From the NCBI RefSeq assembly GCF_028807635.1, contig NZ_JARBAX010000002.1, positions 372,001 to 436,000 of the forward strand: a DNA stretch of 64,000 nucleotides, given 5' to 3'. This DNA comes from Streptomyces spiramyceticus. GTDB taxonomy: Bacteria; Actinomycetota; Actinomycetes; Streptomycetales; Streptomycetaceae. The position numbers and the translations under genes are program-made. Numbering within the stretch: position 1 is the first letter of the stretch; each line of letters starts with the position of its first letter. Below the pieces are notes generated by a model. It was not told where the DNA came from. It ran no database searches and saw only the letters and a program-made list of their open reading frames with translations. Of the stretch, positions 1 through 7,847 are shown one piece after another.

Positions 1-994
1 GCACCTTCTCGTAACTGGCCAGCACCGCGTCGGGCGTCTTGCCCAGGTGGTACCACTTGTCGTGCTTGGCGACCCAGGCGCGGAAATCGTGCCAGCGGGT
101 TTCGAAGGCGAGCGACTGGTCGAGGTTGCTGCGGTACCAGATCTGGTGGGGGTCGGGGTTGACCGCCGAATCGAAGACCATGCGGCGTACGTGGCTGGGG
201 TAGAGCGTCGCGTACAGGGCGCCCAGATACGTGCCGTACGAGGCGCCCATGAAGGTCAGCTTCTTCTGGCCCAGCGCCGCCCGCAGGACTTCCAGGTCGC
301 GGGCGTTGTTGAGGGACGTGTAGTGGGGCAGCGCGTCGCCCCCGTTGCGGGCACAGCCTGCCGCGTACGCCTTGGCCTGGGCGATCCGCTCCCGCTTGTA
401 CGCGACGGAGGGGTCGGACGGGGACTGGGTGGGGGCCTTGGCGAAGTCCTTCGGCGCCTGGCAGGACAGCGGGGCCGAGCGGCCGACGCCGCGCGGGGCG
501 TAGCCGACCAGGTCGTACGCCGCGCTGATCCGCTTCCACTCGGGCATCGACGCGACCATCGGGAAGTACATGCCGGAGGCCCCGGGGCCGCCGGGGTTGA
601 AGACGAGCGCGCCCTGGCGTGCGACGGCCTTGCCCTTGGCCCCCTTGCCGCTGACCCCTTTGCCGTCGGCCCCTTTGCCGTCGGCTTTCACGCGGCTGAC
701 GGTCAGTGAGATCTGACGTCCGTCAGGGGCGGCGTAGTCGAGGGGGACTTTGACCGTGCCGCACTGCGCCGGGGAAGGCAGGCCCTCGGACGCGGGGCAC
801 TTGCCGAAGGCGATCCCGGCGACGGCCGCGCGCTTGGCGGCGAGCGCGGTGCCGCGGGCCTCGGCGGACGCGGGGGGTGTGAGCAGTGCGGGAAGTGCGG
901 GAAATTCGGCGCTGCCGGCGGGGGCGGCGACGATGGCGGTCAGGACCAGGGAGCCGAGGGATGCCAGGGTCCCGTACATCGCTACTGCTCTCAT
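1..994 (-). CDS. Secreted alpha/beta hydrolase, TAP/SlpD-E type tripeptidyl aminopeptidase (3' end outside window)
   Basis: The visible 331 residues begin with a Sec-type signal peptide (MRAVAMYGT, then a hydrophobic Ala/Val/Leu stretch), followed by an alpha/beta hydrolase core. The oxyanion segment NPGGPGASG and the nucleophile elbow GASYGTYLGA (GxSxG) are both present. These are typical of the secreted Streptomyces tripeptidyl aminopeptidase/proteinase family, which trims N-terminal tripeptides outside the cell. A short Lys/Gly-rich repeat (KGADGKGVSGKGAKGK) interrupts the N-terminal part. The gene runs off the left edge, so the C-terminal TAP-like domain with the rest of the catalytic triad cannot be checked. 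ATG at 994 is the only start that places the signal peptide at the N-terminus. Family is confident; substrate is not. Confidence 0.85.
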   Translation of the reverse strand, partial: MRAVAMYGTLASLGSLVLTAIVAAPAGSAEFPALPALLTPPASAEARGTALAAKRAAVAGIAFGKCPASEGLPSPAQCGTVKVPLDYAAPDGRQISLTVSRVKADGKGADGKGVSGKGAKGKAVARQGALVFNPGGPGASGMYFPMVASMPEWKRISAAYDLVGYAPRGVGRSAPLSCQAPKDFAKAPTQSPSDPSVAYKRERIAQAKAYAAGCARNGGDALPHYTSLNNARDLEVLRAALGQKKLTFMGASYGTYLGALYATLYPSHVRRMVFDSAVNPDPHQIWYRSNLDQSLAFETRWHDFRAWVAKHDKWYHLGKTPDAVLASYEKV

Positions 995-1099
995 CGCGTT
1001 CCCTTCGTACAGATACAGGACAAAGGGGGATCCTTGACGCGGCAGTTGGTGAAGTAAAGCACCGGTGTTCGGTGTCGGGGTCAATGACCCCGATGCGCG

Positions 1100-1843
1100 T
1101 CATGGCTTGGGGCGGCTCGCCGGGGGCGGCAGCGGGAAGCCGGTGGACGGCGTTACCGGGACGGCCGGTGGCGGGGTGGTGCGGGACGGCGGGGCGGGCG
1201 GCGGCGGGCCTGTGGGGCTCGCGGTGGCGGTTCCGGCGGCCTCGTTCGCCAGGGCGTCGAAGTCGACACGGCCGGTTGCCTCCAGCATCCGGATGTGGTC
1301 CAGGACGGTCGTATTGGCGTCGTCGGCGAGGCCGCGGACGAGAGTGTTGCGGGTGGTGTGGCGCACCTGGGCGATGACCGCGAAGACCTTGCCGTGGGCG
1401 GCGCGGAGGATATTGGCGAATCTGGTCTCGTACGCCGGGCCGCTCGCCTCCGTGAACTCTCTGAGCCAGCCGCGTTGCTCGGCGGTGGGCTGGTTGGGCA
1501 GCTCCATGTTCAGCTGCGCCGCGACCTCTCGTATGCGTGCGTCGAGGAAGGTGTGGCCCTCGACGAGGTGTGCGCCGGCCTCCTCGACGGCACGGGTCGG
1601 GGCCCGCGCCAGTGCCTGTTGGCCGGCGGGGAGTTCCCACAGGCCAGCGAGTCTGATGCGTACGACCAGGTCGCGGTCGGCGGCGGAGAGCGGTCCCCAC
1701 CGGGTGGGGACCGTTCCGGCGTTGAGCTGGGCAAGCCCGGTGCCCGAGCGGTCGGCGTAGGACCAGATCGGGAAGATCAGCGCGGCGAGGGTCGCCGTCA
1801 GGGCGACGACGACCAGGCCGGTGCCGGCGGTGACGGAACGCAT
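1100..1843 (-). CDS. DUF4142 membrane-anchored/exported protein, paralogue A
   Basis: This 247-residue protein has an N-terminal hydrophobic segment (residues about 7-25), a helical DUF4142-like central domain (about 45-195) and a Pro/Thr-rich C-terminal tail. Conserved phrases include LAGLWELPAGQQA, LPNQPT, AHGKVFAVIAQVRHTTRN and LDHIRMLEATG. Almost the same phrases occur in the gene at 4450-5238, so the two are paralogues bracketing the MNIO/TIGR04222 pair. ATG at 1843 follows a good AGGAGG ribosome site and is preferred to longer upstream starts. The DUF4142 family is extracytoplasmic and of unknown molecular function; some members contain metal-binding histidines, but no clear metal motif is visible here. 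Confidence 0.8.
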   Translation of the reverse strand: MRSVTAGTGLVVVALTATLAALIFPIWSYADRSGTGLAQLNAGTVPTRWGPLSAADRDLVVRIRLAGLWELPAGQQALARAPTRAVEEAGAHLVEGHTFLDARIREVAAQLNMELPNQPTAEQRGWLREFTEASGPAYETRFANILRAAHGKVFAVIAQVRHTTRNTLVRGLADDANTTVLDHIRMLEATGRVDFDALANEAAGTATASPTGPPPPAPPSRTTPPPAVPVTPSTGFPLPPPASRPKP

Positions 1844-1959
1844 GGTGCCTCCTGGTGCGGCACCGCACGTTAGTGCGCGTCTCGGTGATCCCGTGGGGCG
1901 TTGCGGGAAATGGGTGGTGGGAGCGGCCAACTCACCTGTCTCGTAGGTATTTGGTGGGT

Positions 1960-2952
1960 TCAGGAGGAGGAAGAGCAGCTGCTTCCGCCGCCGCAGCTTG
2001 AGCCGGAGCTCGAACTGCAGCTGGAGCCGGAGCTGCCGGAGCAGCTTGATCCGCCGGAGCCCGAGCCGGAGTCGTATCCCGACCCGGAGTCGCCCGAGCT
2101 TCCGCAGCTCGAACCGCCGGGGCCGGAAGAGGCGCACCACACGACGACTCCGGCTGCGGCGTACATGCTGCTGTCACTGGTGCTGCTGGTCGTACCGGCC
2201 CTGGTGGTCCTGCTCCTCGGCGTCTGGCGCGCTGCCGCCTGCAGCTGGGCGTACAGGTCGGGGTCGGGCAGCGCCCGCAGGCCGCCGAGCGCGACCAGGT
2301 GGCCCGCATCGGTCCGGTACGCGTGCGCGATGCGGTACGCCGCGGCGGCCGCCCGGCCGGCGGGGGTGACGCGGGCGGCGGCCCTGGACGCGTTGCCCGC
2401 GCCGCTCGCGATGCCGAGGATCAGCGCGGGCAGAATCTTGACGACGAAGGGGATGCCGGAGTCCTCCACGAACGAGACGACGACGGCCGCCGGGAAGCCC
2501 AGGACGCAGGCCAGCGTCAGGATGTGGCTGCGGGTGCGCCAGTTGTGGCCGGCGTGCGGGGGCACCATCAGGCCGCGGAACGCGAGGCTGTCGCCGACCT
2601 CCTGCACGGCTGAGTTGCGCATCACCGCGTGGCGGAGGGTGTGCAGCGCGCCGTTGGGCGCGGCGGCGAGCTCGTGGAGCACGGCCCGTTCCACCGGGTC
2701 GCGGGTGACGGTGCTCCGGGCCGAGACGATGCCGGGGCCGCCGATGGCCAGGCGGCCGTCCTGGTGCATGGCGGCGAGGGCGGTGTCCACGGTGCGGGAA
2801 GGGCCGCCGTTGAGGAAGGCCGCCTCCATGACGTCTTGGACGGCGCCGCCGCCGGCGCCGGCGGCGCTGCGGCGGATGGCGGTAACGCCTCTGGTCAGGA
2901 CCACGGAGGCGACGACCACGGCGAGCGTGATCAGCAGGGCGAGGACGGTCAT
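1960..2952 (-). CDS. TIGR04222-type membrane protein with Ser/Gly/Cys-rich C-terminal tail
   Basis: The 330-residue product has an N-terminal membrane segment (residues 1-20), a soluble region, a hydrophobic hairpin (about 144-162 and 167-185) and a soluble helical region to about 245. The tail (about 250-330) is almost only Ser, Gly and Cys. Cysteines lie at 273, 283, 304, 312, 320 and 326, five of them in SSC steps such as GGSSC and GSSC. The architecture matches the actinobacterial TIGR04222 family, which has no assigned activity. ATG at 2952 lies 7 bp after the stop of the MNIO gene, with its GGAAG ribosome site overlapping that stop, so translation is probably coupled. The tail is a candidate substrate for the upstream MNIO enzyme; that link is inference. 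Confidence 0.8.
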   Translation of the reverse strand: MTVLALLITLAVVVASVVLTRGVTAIRRSAAGAGGGAVQDVMEAAFLNGGPSRTVDTALAAMHQDGRLAIGGPGIVSARSTVTRDPVERAVLHELAAAPNGALHTLRHAVMRNSAVQEVGDSLAFRGLMVPPHAGHNWRTRSHILTLACVLGFPAAVVVSFVEDSGIPFVVKILPALILGIASGAGNASRAAARVTPAGRAAAAAYRIAHAYRTDAGHLVALGGLRALPDPDLYAQLQAAARQTPRSRTTRAGTTSSTSDSSMYAAAGVVVWCASSGPGGSSCGSSGDSGSGYDSGSGSGGSSCSGSSGSSCSSSSGSSCGGGSSCSSSS

Positions 2953-2959
2953 CGGCGTG

Positions 2960-4333
2960 TCACTTCCGGACGAGTGCGGCACGTGCCGCACGGACGAGGC
3001 GGGTCGTACGGCGCGGAGGGCGCGGGGCGGCGCGGTCCTGCCACCAGTGGGTCAGCCGGCGGCGCGCGGAGGCGTCCTCGGGGAGGCCGGCGGCGAGCAG
3101 ATGCTCGGCGAAGTTCAGCGCGTCGCGGCGGTAACCAGCCGACATGGGGCGGGACTTGGCGTACGCGAGGAACGCGGTCCGGTAGGCGGCCCCGAGGATC
3201 TCCGGGAGCTCCGGGGCGAGCTTGGCGACGACGTCGGCGCGCTTGGCGGCGAGGGCACGACTCTGGACGCGCAGGCGGGCGGAGTCGAAGCCGGTGGGGG
3301 TCGGGGTGCCGGCGACGAGGGCGGAGAGCAGGGCGGTCTGCGCGAGGGCGACGCGGGTGCGGGTGGCGGTGGCGGCGTCTGCGGGGCGGGGCGGTGCGGC
3401 CTCGGCGGTGGCGGTGGCGGTGCGGTGCGCGAGGGCTGCGGCGGTGGCGCTGTTCCCCCGACCCCCCCGACCCCCGCGAGCTACGCCGCGTGGCGGGGCC
3501 GCGGTTGCGGTCGTGGTGGTCAAGGTGTGGCGGATTGTTGTCAGTTCCCTGGACAGCTCCTCCGCGGGCGGGAAGTTGTCGTCCCGTTCCAGCAGGATGC
3601 CCGGGGGGTTCGTGCGGGATCGGAGTTCGGCGAGGATGTCCAGGACCGGTTGCGTCACCGGGTGCGCGTGGGTGTCGTGCCAGACCCCGTCCTTCTCCAT
3701 GCCGCCCGCCACGTGGACGTACGCGATCGCCTCCACCGGGAGCTCGTCGAGCGCCGCCGCCGGGTCCTCGCCGCGGTTGACATGGTTCGTGTGGAGGTTC
3801 GCCACGTCGATCAGGAGACGGACTCCCGTACGCGCCACCAGCTCCGCCAGGAACTGGCCCTCGGTCATGTCCTCGTCGGGCCAGTTGATCAGCGCGGCGA
3901 TGTTCTCCAGGGCGAGCGGAACCGGGAGCGAGTCCTGCGCGATGCGGACGTTCTCGCACAGCACGTCGAGGGCGTCCCAGGTGCGGGGGACCGGGAGCAA
4001 GTGGCCCGCCTCCAGGCGCGGGCTCGCCGTGAGCGGGCCGCCCGCCCGTACGAACGCTATGTGCTCGGTGACCAGGGGCGAGCCGAGCGCCTCCGCCCTG
4101 GCCGCCAGGTCCGCCAGGCGGCCCGCGTCCGGGCGGTCCGCGCCGCCCAGACCCAGCGAGACGCCGTGCGGGACCACTGACACGCCACGCTCGCGCAGGC
4201 GGAGCAGGGAGTCGGGGATGTGGCCCGGGCAGATGTTCTCCGCGACCGCCTCGACCCAGTCGATCCCGGGCAGCCGCTCCACCGTGCCGGCGATCTCCGG
4301 CCGCCAGCCGATTCCGATTCCGAGACGCTCCAT
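2960..4333 (-). CDS. MNIO (DUF692) multinuclear non-haem iron oxidative enzyme with C-terminal accessory domain
   Basis: Residues 1 to about 275 form a DUF692 TIM barrel carrying the family's metal-ligand segments: [10 protein letters not shown] (H56), TEHIAF (E90, H91), ALEN (E143), [13 protein letters not shown] (D176, H181, H184), YVHVAGG (H207), HDTHAHP (D220, H222) and LLERDDNFP (E249). Known relatives such as MbnB, TglH and ChrH use two or three iron ions and O2 to remodel cysteine or asparagine residues of peptides. A Thr/Ala/Arg-rich linker (about 276-325) leads to a helical domain (about 326-435), recalling the SCO6045-type C-terminal extension and perhaps a divergent DUF2063-like partner domain fused in cis. 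ATG at 4333 has an AGGAGGGGG site. The paired downstream gene encodes a Cys-tailed protein. The family call is firm; substrate is inferred. Confidence 0.92.
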   Translation of the reverse strand: MERLGIGIGWRPEIAGTVERLPGIDWVEAVAENICPGHIPDSLLRLRERGVSVVPHGVSLGLGGADRPDAGRLADLAARAEALGSPLVTEHIAFVRAGGPLTASPRLEAGHLLPVPRTWDALDVLCENVRIAQDSLPVPLALENIAALINWPDEDMTEGQFLAELVARTGVRLLIDVANLHTNHVNRGEDPAAALDELPVEAIAYVHVAGGMEKDGVWHDTHAHPVTQPVLDILAELRSRTNPPGILLERDDNFPPAEELSRELTTIRHTLTTTTATAAPPRGVARGGRGGRGNSATAAALAHRTATATAEAAPPRPADAATATRTRVALAQTALLSALVAGTPTPTGFDSARLRVQSRALAAKRADVVAKLAPELPEILGAAYRTAFLAYAKSRPMSAGYRRDALNFAEHLLAAGLPEDASARRRLTHWWQDRAAPRPPRRTTRLVRAARAALVRK

Positions 4334-4449
4334 GATTCCCCCTCCTCTGCTTCGTGCAGGGGTAATGGCCCCGGCGGACAGCGCCGAATCCAGAGGAGGG
4401 GACGTTCAGAGGTTGATTTGAGGTTCCGGGGAATGGAGGGCGGCCCGTC

Positions 4450-5238
4450 CTACGGCAAGGGTTCGGGGCGGTTCGTGTTCACCGCCGGGCTGCCGATCTC
4501 GCCTTCCGGCTGCGCCGACGGCCGTGACGTAAAGGTCTGGCCGCCGGTCGGTACCGCGGGCGGCGGCGACGGGACCGTGACCGAGCCGTCCGGCGGCGGC
4601 GGGCCCGTTGGACTCGCGGTGGCGGCTCCGGCGGCCTCGTTCGCCAGGGCGTCGAAGTCGACGAGCCCGGTGGCCTCCAGCATCGTGATGTGGTCCAGGA
4701 CGGTCTGGTTGGAGTCGCTCGCCAGCTGCCGGATCAGGGAGTTGCGGGTGGTGTGCCGGACCTGGGCTATGAGGGCGAAGACTTTGCCGTGCGCGTTGCG
4801 CAGCAGATTGGCGAACTTCCGCTCGTACTCCTTGCCGCTCGCCGCCGACAGCTCCCTGAGCCACCCCTGCTGCTGCTCGGTGGGCTGGTTGGGCAGCGGT
4901 ACGCCGAGCTGTGCGGCCACTGTACGGGCCCGCTTGTCGAGGTCGGCGTGGCCGACGACGAGGTGGTCGCCCGCCTCCTTGATGGCCTCGCTGGGCGCGC
5001 GTTCGATCGCCTGCTGCCCCGCCGGCAGCTCCCACAGACCCGCCAGCCGTACCTTCACCAGCAGGTCCCGGTCCGTGGCGGACAGCGGGCCCCACTGGGT
5101 GGCGACGGTCGAGGCGTTGAGATTGGCCTGGCCGGTCCCGGAACGGTCCGCATAGGACCACACAGGGAAGGCGAGTGCGCCGAGGGTGGCGACAAGTGCC
5201 GCGATGATGAGGGCCGTTCCGTTGATGCGTCGCAACAA
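4450..5238 (-). CDS. DUF4142 membrane-anchored/exported protein, paralogue B
   Basis: This 262-residue paralogue of the gene at 1100-1843 has the same order of parts: an N-terminal hydrophobic anchor, the DUF4142-like helical domain (LAGLWELPAGQQA, LPNQPTEQQQGW, AHGKVFALIAQVRHTTRN, LDHITMLEATGLVDFDALA) and a longer Pro/Ser-rich tail. No ATG fits; two consecutive TTG codons (5238 and 5235) follow a GGGAG ribosome site, and 5238 is used here. It lies just upstream of the MNIO gene in the same orientation and may start the same transcript. Role unknown; its location suggests an extracytoplasmic partner of the MNIO/TIGR04222 pair. Confidence 0.8.
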   Translation of the reverse strand: MLRRINGTALIIAALVATLGALAFPVWSYADRSGTGQANLNASTVATQWGPLSATDRDLLVKVRLAGLWELPAGQQAIERAPSEAIKEAGDHLVVGHADLDKRARTVAAQLGVPLPNQPTEQQQGWLRELSAASGKEYERKFANLLRNAHGKVFALIAQVRHTTRNSLIRQLASDSNQTVLDHITMLEATGLVDFDALANEAAGAATASPTGPPPPDGSVTVPSPPPAVPTGGQTFTSRPSAQPEGEIGSPAVNTNRPEPLP

Positions 5239-5344
5239 GGTGTCTCCCGAGCCGATGCGTGAACACCGTCGAACCTACTTGTAAGTATTCGTAGATACGT
5301 GTGACGCAGACGATGCGTTCAACGGGGCTCGGGAGAAGCCTGTT

Positions 5345-6070
5345 TCAGGAGCGACGTGAGAGGCGGCGCAGCGCCGGGTGGTCCGCGACCACCGTGCACG
5401 AACCGGGCGCGATCTCCGTGAACCCCGCGTCCCTCACAACCGGCAGCCCGCTCGTCGTGAGCTCCTGCCACCGGCCTGCGTCGGGCGTCCGTACGGACAG
5501 CGGGAAGCCCGCGTCCTGCCACGCCTTCCGCTCCACCTCCGACAGCTCCCACCAGGCAAGTTGAGCCCCGTGGCCGGCCTGCGCCATCGCCTTGCCCGCC
5601 GACATGTCGAGTCCCGGACTCAGCCACATGACGGGGCCCGGCGGCGCGGCAGGCGGCGGCTCCGGGTCGTCCAGGTCCGTGCCCGACACCTGGAGCTTCG
5701 CCAGCTCCTTCGGCCACCCGTCCAGGGGTACGGGCGGGAAGACCCGCACCTCGGCGGCTTCTCCGGTGACGGTGATGCCGGGGAGCGCCGACGCCTTGCG
5801 CCACTCCGCGCCGCGCGCCCGCCGCACCACCTTGCGGATCCGGGCGTCCTGCCAGTCCCGTACGGCCTCGGCCCACTCGCCCTCGCCGAGCGACCGCTCG
5901 TCGGCGAGCATCACCAGCACCGCGCGGGCTGCGGTCTCCAAGGCGTCCGTACGGGCCGGAGGTTCGGCCTTCTCGATGTGGACGACGAGGGGGAGCACGT
6001 ACTGCGGAGCCTCGTCGCGGGCCGTCTGCTCGTGCCGGAAAGGACTGTCGGGGGTGTCATGGGTGCTCAC
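5345..6070 (-). CDS. PTH2-domain (peptidyl-tRNA hydrolase-like) protein
   Basis: The 241-residue protein has a C-terminal PTH2-like domain (about 130-240) with MSAGKAMAQAGHGAQLAWW and a C-terminal strand GSCTVVADHPALRRL. The first part of that motif resembles the conserved Lys and Gln/His segment of type II peptidyl-tRNA hydrolases. About 120 N-terminal residues form a predicted alpha/beta region with no recognised family, making the protein roughly twice the size of archaeal Pth2. Bacteria normally rely on the unrelated Pth1, so this is likely an accessory or repurposed enzyme. A GTG start at 6070 (MSTHDTPDS) is preceded only by a weak G-rich site. Confidence 0.7.
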   Translation of the reverse strand: MSTHDTPDSPFRHEQTARDEAPQYVLPLVVHIEKAEPPARTDALETAARAVLVMLADERSLGEGEWAEAVRDWQDARIRKVVRRARGAEWRKASALPGITVTGEAAEVRVFPPVPLDGWPKELAKLQVSGTDLDDPEPPPAAPPGPVMWLSPGLDMSAGKAMAQAGHGAQLAWWELSEVERKAWQDAGFPLSVRTPDAGRWQELTTSGLPVVRDAGFTEIAPGSCTVVADHPALRRLSRRS

Positions 6071-6177
6071 GCCCCCAAGTCTGCCGCAGACGTGAGACTC
6101 CTCGGCAAGGCTTCTCGCCGAGGCTTCTCGGCCTGGCGTCTTGGCGGAATGAATGGCTCCGGGCGAGGATGATCCGC

Positions 6178-6855
6178 ATGAAGAGCGATCTTTTTGCCTC
6201 AGAGAACATGGCGCAGCAGGCCACCGCCCCCGGTATGACCCTCCAGAACGCCAAGTCGGTCAAGTACGCCGTCAACGGCGAAATGCACGCGCGGCAGGGC
6301 TCGATGATCGCCTTCCGCGGCAATCTCCAGTTCGAACGCAAGGGCCAGGGCATAGGCGGCATGCTCAAGCGCGCTGTCACCGGCGAAGGCCTGGCTCTCA
6401 TGGCCGTACGCGGCCAGGGCGAGGCGTGGTTCGCGCACGAGGCCAACAACTGCTTCATCGTCGACATAGAGCAGGGCGACGCGCTCACCATCAACGGCCG
6501 CAATGTGCTCTGTTTCGACCCGACCCTTTCGTACGAGATCAAGACGGTGAAGGGCGCCGGCATGACCGGCGGCGGGCTCTTCAACAGCGTCTTCACCGGC
6601 TACGGCAAGCTCGCCGTGATCTGCGAGGGCAACCCCATCGTGATCCCCGTGAGCCAGCAGTGGCCGGTGTACGTCGACACCGACGCGGTGGTGGGCTGGA
6701 GCGCCCATCTCAACACGTCGCTGCACCGCTCGCAGTCGGTCGGTTCCATGATCCGCGGCGGCTCGGGCGAGGCGGTCCAGCTGATGCTCCAGGGCGACGG
6801 CTTCGTGATCGTGCGGCCGAGCGAGCTCAAGACCGAGAAGGCATCGGCAAGCTGA
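6178..6855 (+). CDS. AIM24 family protein (TIGR00266/DUF124)
   Basis: The 225-residue product shows the AIM24 pattern: an N-terminal DLFASENM segment, then repeated beta-strand units around SVKYAVNGEMHARQGSMIAF, GEGLALMAVRGQGEAWFA and GSGEAVQLMLQGDGFVIVRP. Members form a TRAP-like double-stranded beta-helix; the yeast namesake is a mitochondrial inner-membrane organiser and the bacterial role is unknown. ATG at 6178 is chosen because the GAGGATGA sequence sits at a usable distance; ATG at 6169 would leave no room for a ribosome site. The stop overlaps the first recognisable codon of the ABC remnant downstream. Confidence 0.85.
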   Translation: MKSDLFASENMAQQATAPGMTLQNAKSVKYAVNGEMHARQGSMIAFRGNLQFERKGQGIGGMLKRAVTGEGLALMAVRGQGEAWFAHEANNCFIVDIEQGDALTINGRNVLCFDPTLSYEIKTVKGAGMTGGGLFNSVFTGYGKLAVICEGNPIVIPVSQQWPVYVDTDAVVGWSAHLNTSLHRSQSVGSMIRGGSGEAVQLMLQGDGFVIVRPSELKTEKASAS

Positions 6856-7119
6856 GGCTCATAGGGGTGGGCCGCCGGTACGGCATCGGCGGCCCGTGGA
6901 TTCTGCGCGGGGTCGACCTCGGTTCCGGCCACCGCGCTCGGCGCACTGCTGACGCTGGTGGTCGCCGGATCGCCTGCGCAGGCCGCCGTATCCGGACTGG
7001 TCACGGGCTCGCACGCCGGGGTGGTGCACACACCGGTGCTGCCGCTCGCCGCTGCCGCCGTGGCCGCGGGCGTGGTGGCGGCGGTGGTGGCGCGCTCAGC
7101 TCGCGGCGTGGCTGAGTAG
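6852..7119 (+). pseudogene. ABC exporter deletion scar: ATPase N-terminus joined out of frame to permease C-terminus
   Basis: From 6852 one frame reads LRLIGVGRRYGIGGPWILR then GVDL, the classic beginning of an ABC ATP-binding subunit up to the strand before Walker A, and then degenerates. In another frame, from about 6917, the DNA reads TSVPATALGALLTLVVAG, later LAAAAVAAGVVAAVVARSA, and ends at TAG in 7117-7119. This resembles the last two hydrophobic segments and basic end of an ABC permease. Walker A, signature and Walker B are absent. The simplest reading is one internal deletion that removed most of a two-gene ABC exporter. A chance resemblance cannot be excluded for the short ends. Confidence 0.5.
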
Positions 7120-7129
7120 GCTCGTACGC

Positions 7130-7267
7130 ATGGATGAGGAGAGTCCGCCGTACGCCGAGTGCGTGCTGTGCCGCAAGCCGACCGAGTACCCGGAGACGGT
7201 CAAGGGCGTCGTGTACTGCCCTGTCTGCGAGTGGCAGGAGGCGCAGCGCATGGCCTGTTCCGGCTGA
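7130..7267 (+). CDS. Small zinc-ribbon protein (45 aa)
   Basis: An ORF of 45 codons begins MDEESPPYAE and carries two CxxC pairs, CVLC (C11, C14) and CPVC (C30, C33), separated by 15 residues, as in a rubredoxin-like or zinc-ribbon knuckle. Codon third positions are strongly G/C in this frame, and the pair spacing is hard to obtain by chance. It starts 10 bp after the permease remnant and ends 44 bp before the GNAT gene. No specific family or function is recognised; nucleic-acid or protein binding is typical of such mini-ribbons. Confidence 0.7.
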   Translation: MDEESPPYAECVLCRKPTEYPETVKGVVYCPVCEWQEAQRMACSG

Positions 7268-7311
7268 AACCCGGTGGACACCCCGCACGGCGCTCGACGA
7301 TCATCCGCAGC

Positions 7312-7836
7312 GTGAAAAACGTGAGCTTCACCGAGCTGAACGGCGCGGTCATGACTGCCCTCCTGGACGACGACCTGGCCCGCGCCAGTGCCGAGGCAGG
7401 GGTCGTTCTGACCGACTACTTCCTGACCGACAAGGCACTGTGGCTGTGGCGCTACCGGCTCGGTCAGATGGCCGACGACCCCGCCGCGGCGCACTGGTGC
7501 GGGCGCCTCGCGGTGTGCGGACCCGACGGCGCGGTCGTCGGGCACGGCGGCTTCCACGGCCCGCCCGACGACGCGGGCATGGTCGAGGTCGGCTACTCGG
7601 TGGACCCGGCCTTCCGCCGCCGGGGATACGCCAGAGCCACCCTCACCGAGTTGCTGCGCCGGGCTGCCGCCGCGCCGGAAGTCACCACCGTGCGGGCCTC
7701 GATCAGCCCCGACAATGCCGCCTCCCTTGCCACGATCGCCGGCTTCGGCTTCAAGGAAGTCGGCGAGCTGTGGGACGAGGAGGACGGGATCGAGACGCTG
7801 TTCGAGGTGCCTGTACGGCAGCCCGTACGGCCCTAG
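7312..7836 (+). CDS. GNAT-family N-acetyltransferase
   Basis: The 174-residue protein has the GNAT fold. A central strand, EVGYSVDPAFRRRGYARAT, includes the acetyl-CoA pyrophosphate loop RRRGYA (the R/Q-x-x-G-x-G/A motif A), and the C-terminal segment SISPDNAASLATIAGFGFKE is the usual N-x-x-S helix. It resembles ribosomal-protein or small-molecule acetyltransferases rather than the IucB/RhbD hydroxylamine acetyltransferases of siderophore pathways. The substrate is unknown. GTG at 7312 is used; GTG at 7321 is also possible and neither has a strong ribosome site. Confidence 0.85.
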   Translation: MKNVSFTELNGAVMTALLDDDLARASAEAGVVLTDYFLTDKALWLWRYRLGQMADDPAAAHWCGRLAVCGPDGAVVGHGGFHGPPDDAGMVEVGYSVDPAFRRRGYARATLTELLRRAAAAPEVTTVRASISPDNAASLATIAGFGFKEVGELWDEEDGIETLFEVPVRQPVRP

Positions 7837-7847
7837 GCGTGTCCGCC

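Noticed and set aside
47..709. Long plus-strand frame at the left edge
   Set aside because: It is the complement of the TAP-type hydrolase gene; GC-rich DNA keeps several frames open, and the minus frame has the signal peptide and GxSxG motif.
3222..3540. Ala/Thr/Arg-rich repeats as a possible separate repeat element
   Set aside because: They are the linker of the MNIO protein; codons stay in frame and no exact DNA repeat unit is present.
1901..4180. 759-codon plus-strand frame over the MNIO/TIGR04222 genes
   Set aside because: It shows repetitive Glu/Pro and Gly/Arg runs that are complements of the Ser/Gly/Cys tail and other coding frames, with no domain of its own.
7312..7836. The GNAT as the missing siderophore acyltransferase
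   Set aside because: It resembles ribosomal-protein or small-molecule GNATs, lacks IucB/RhbD length and context, has no iron box and is not in the biosynthetic operon.
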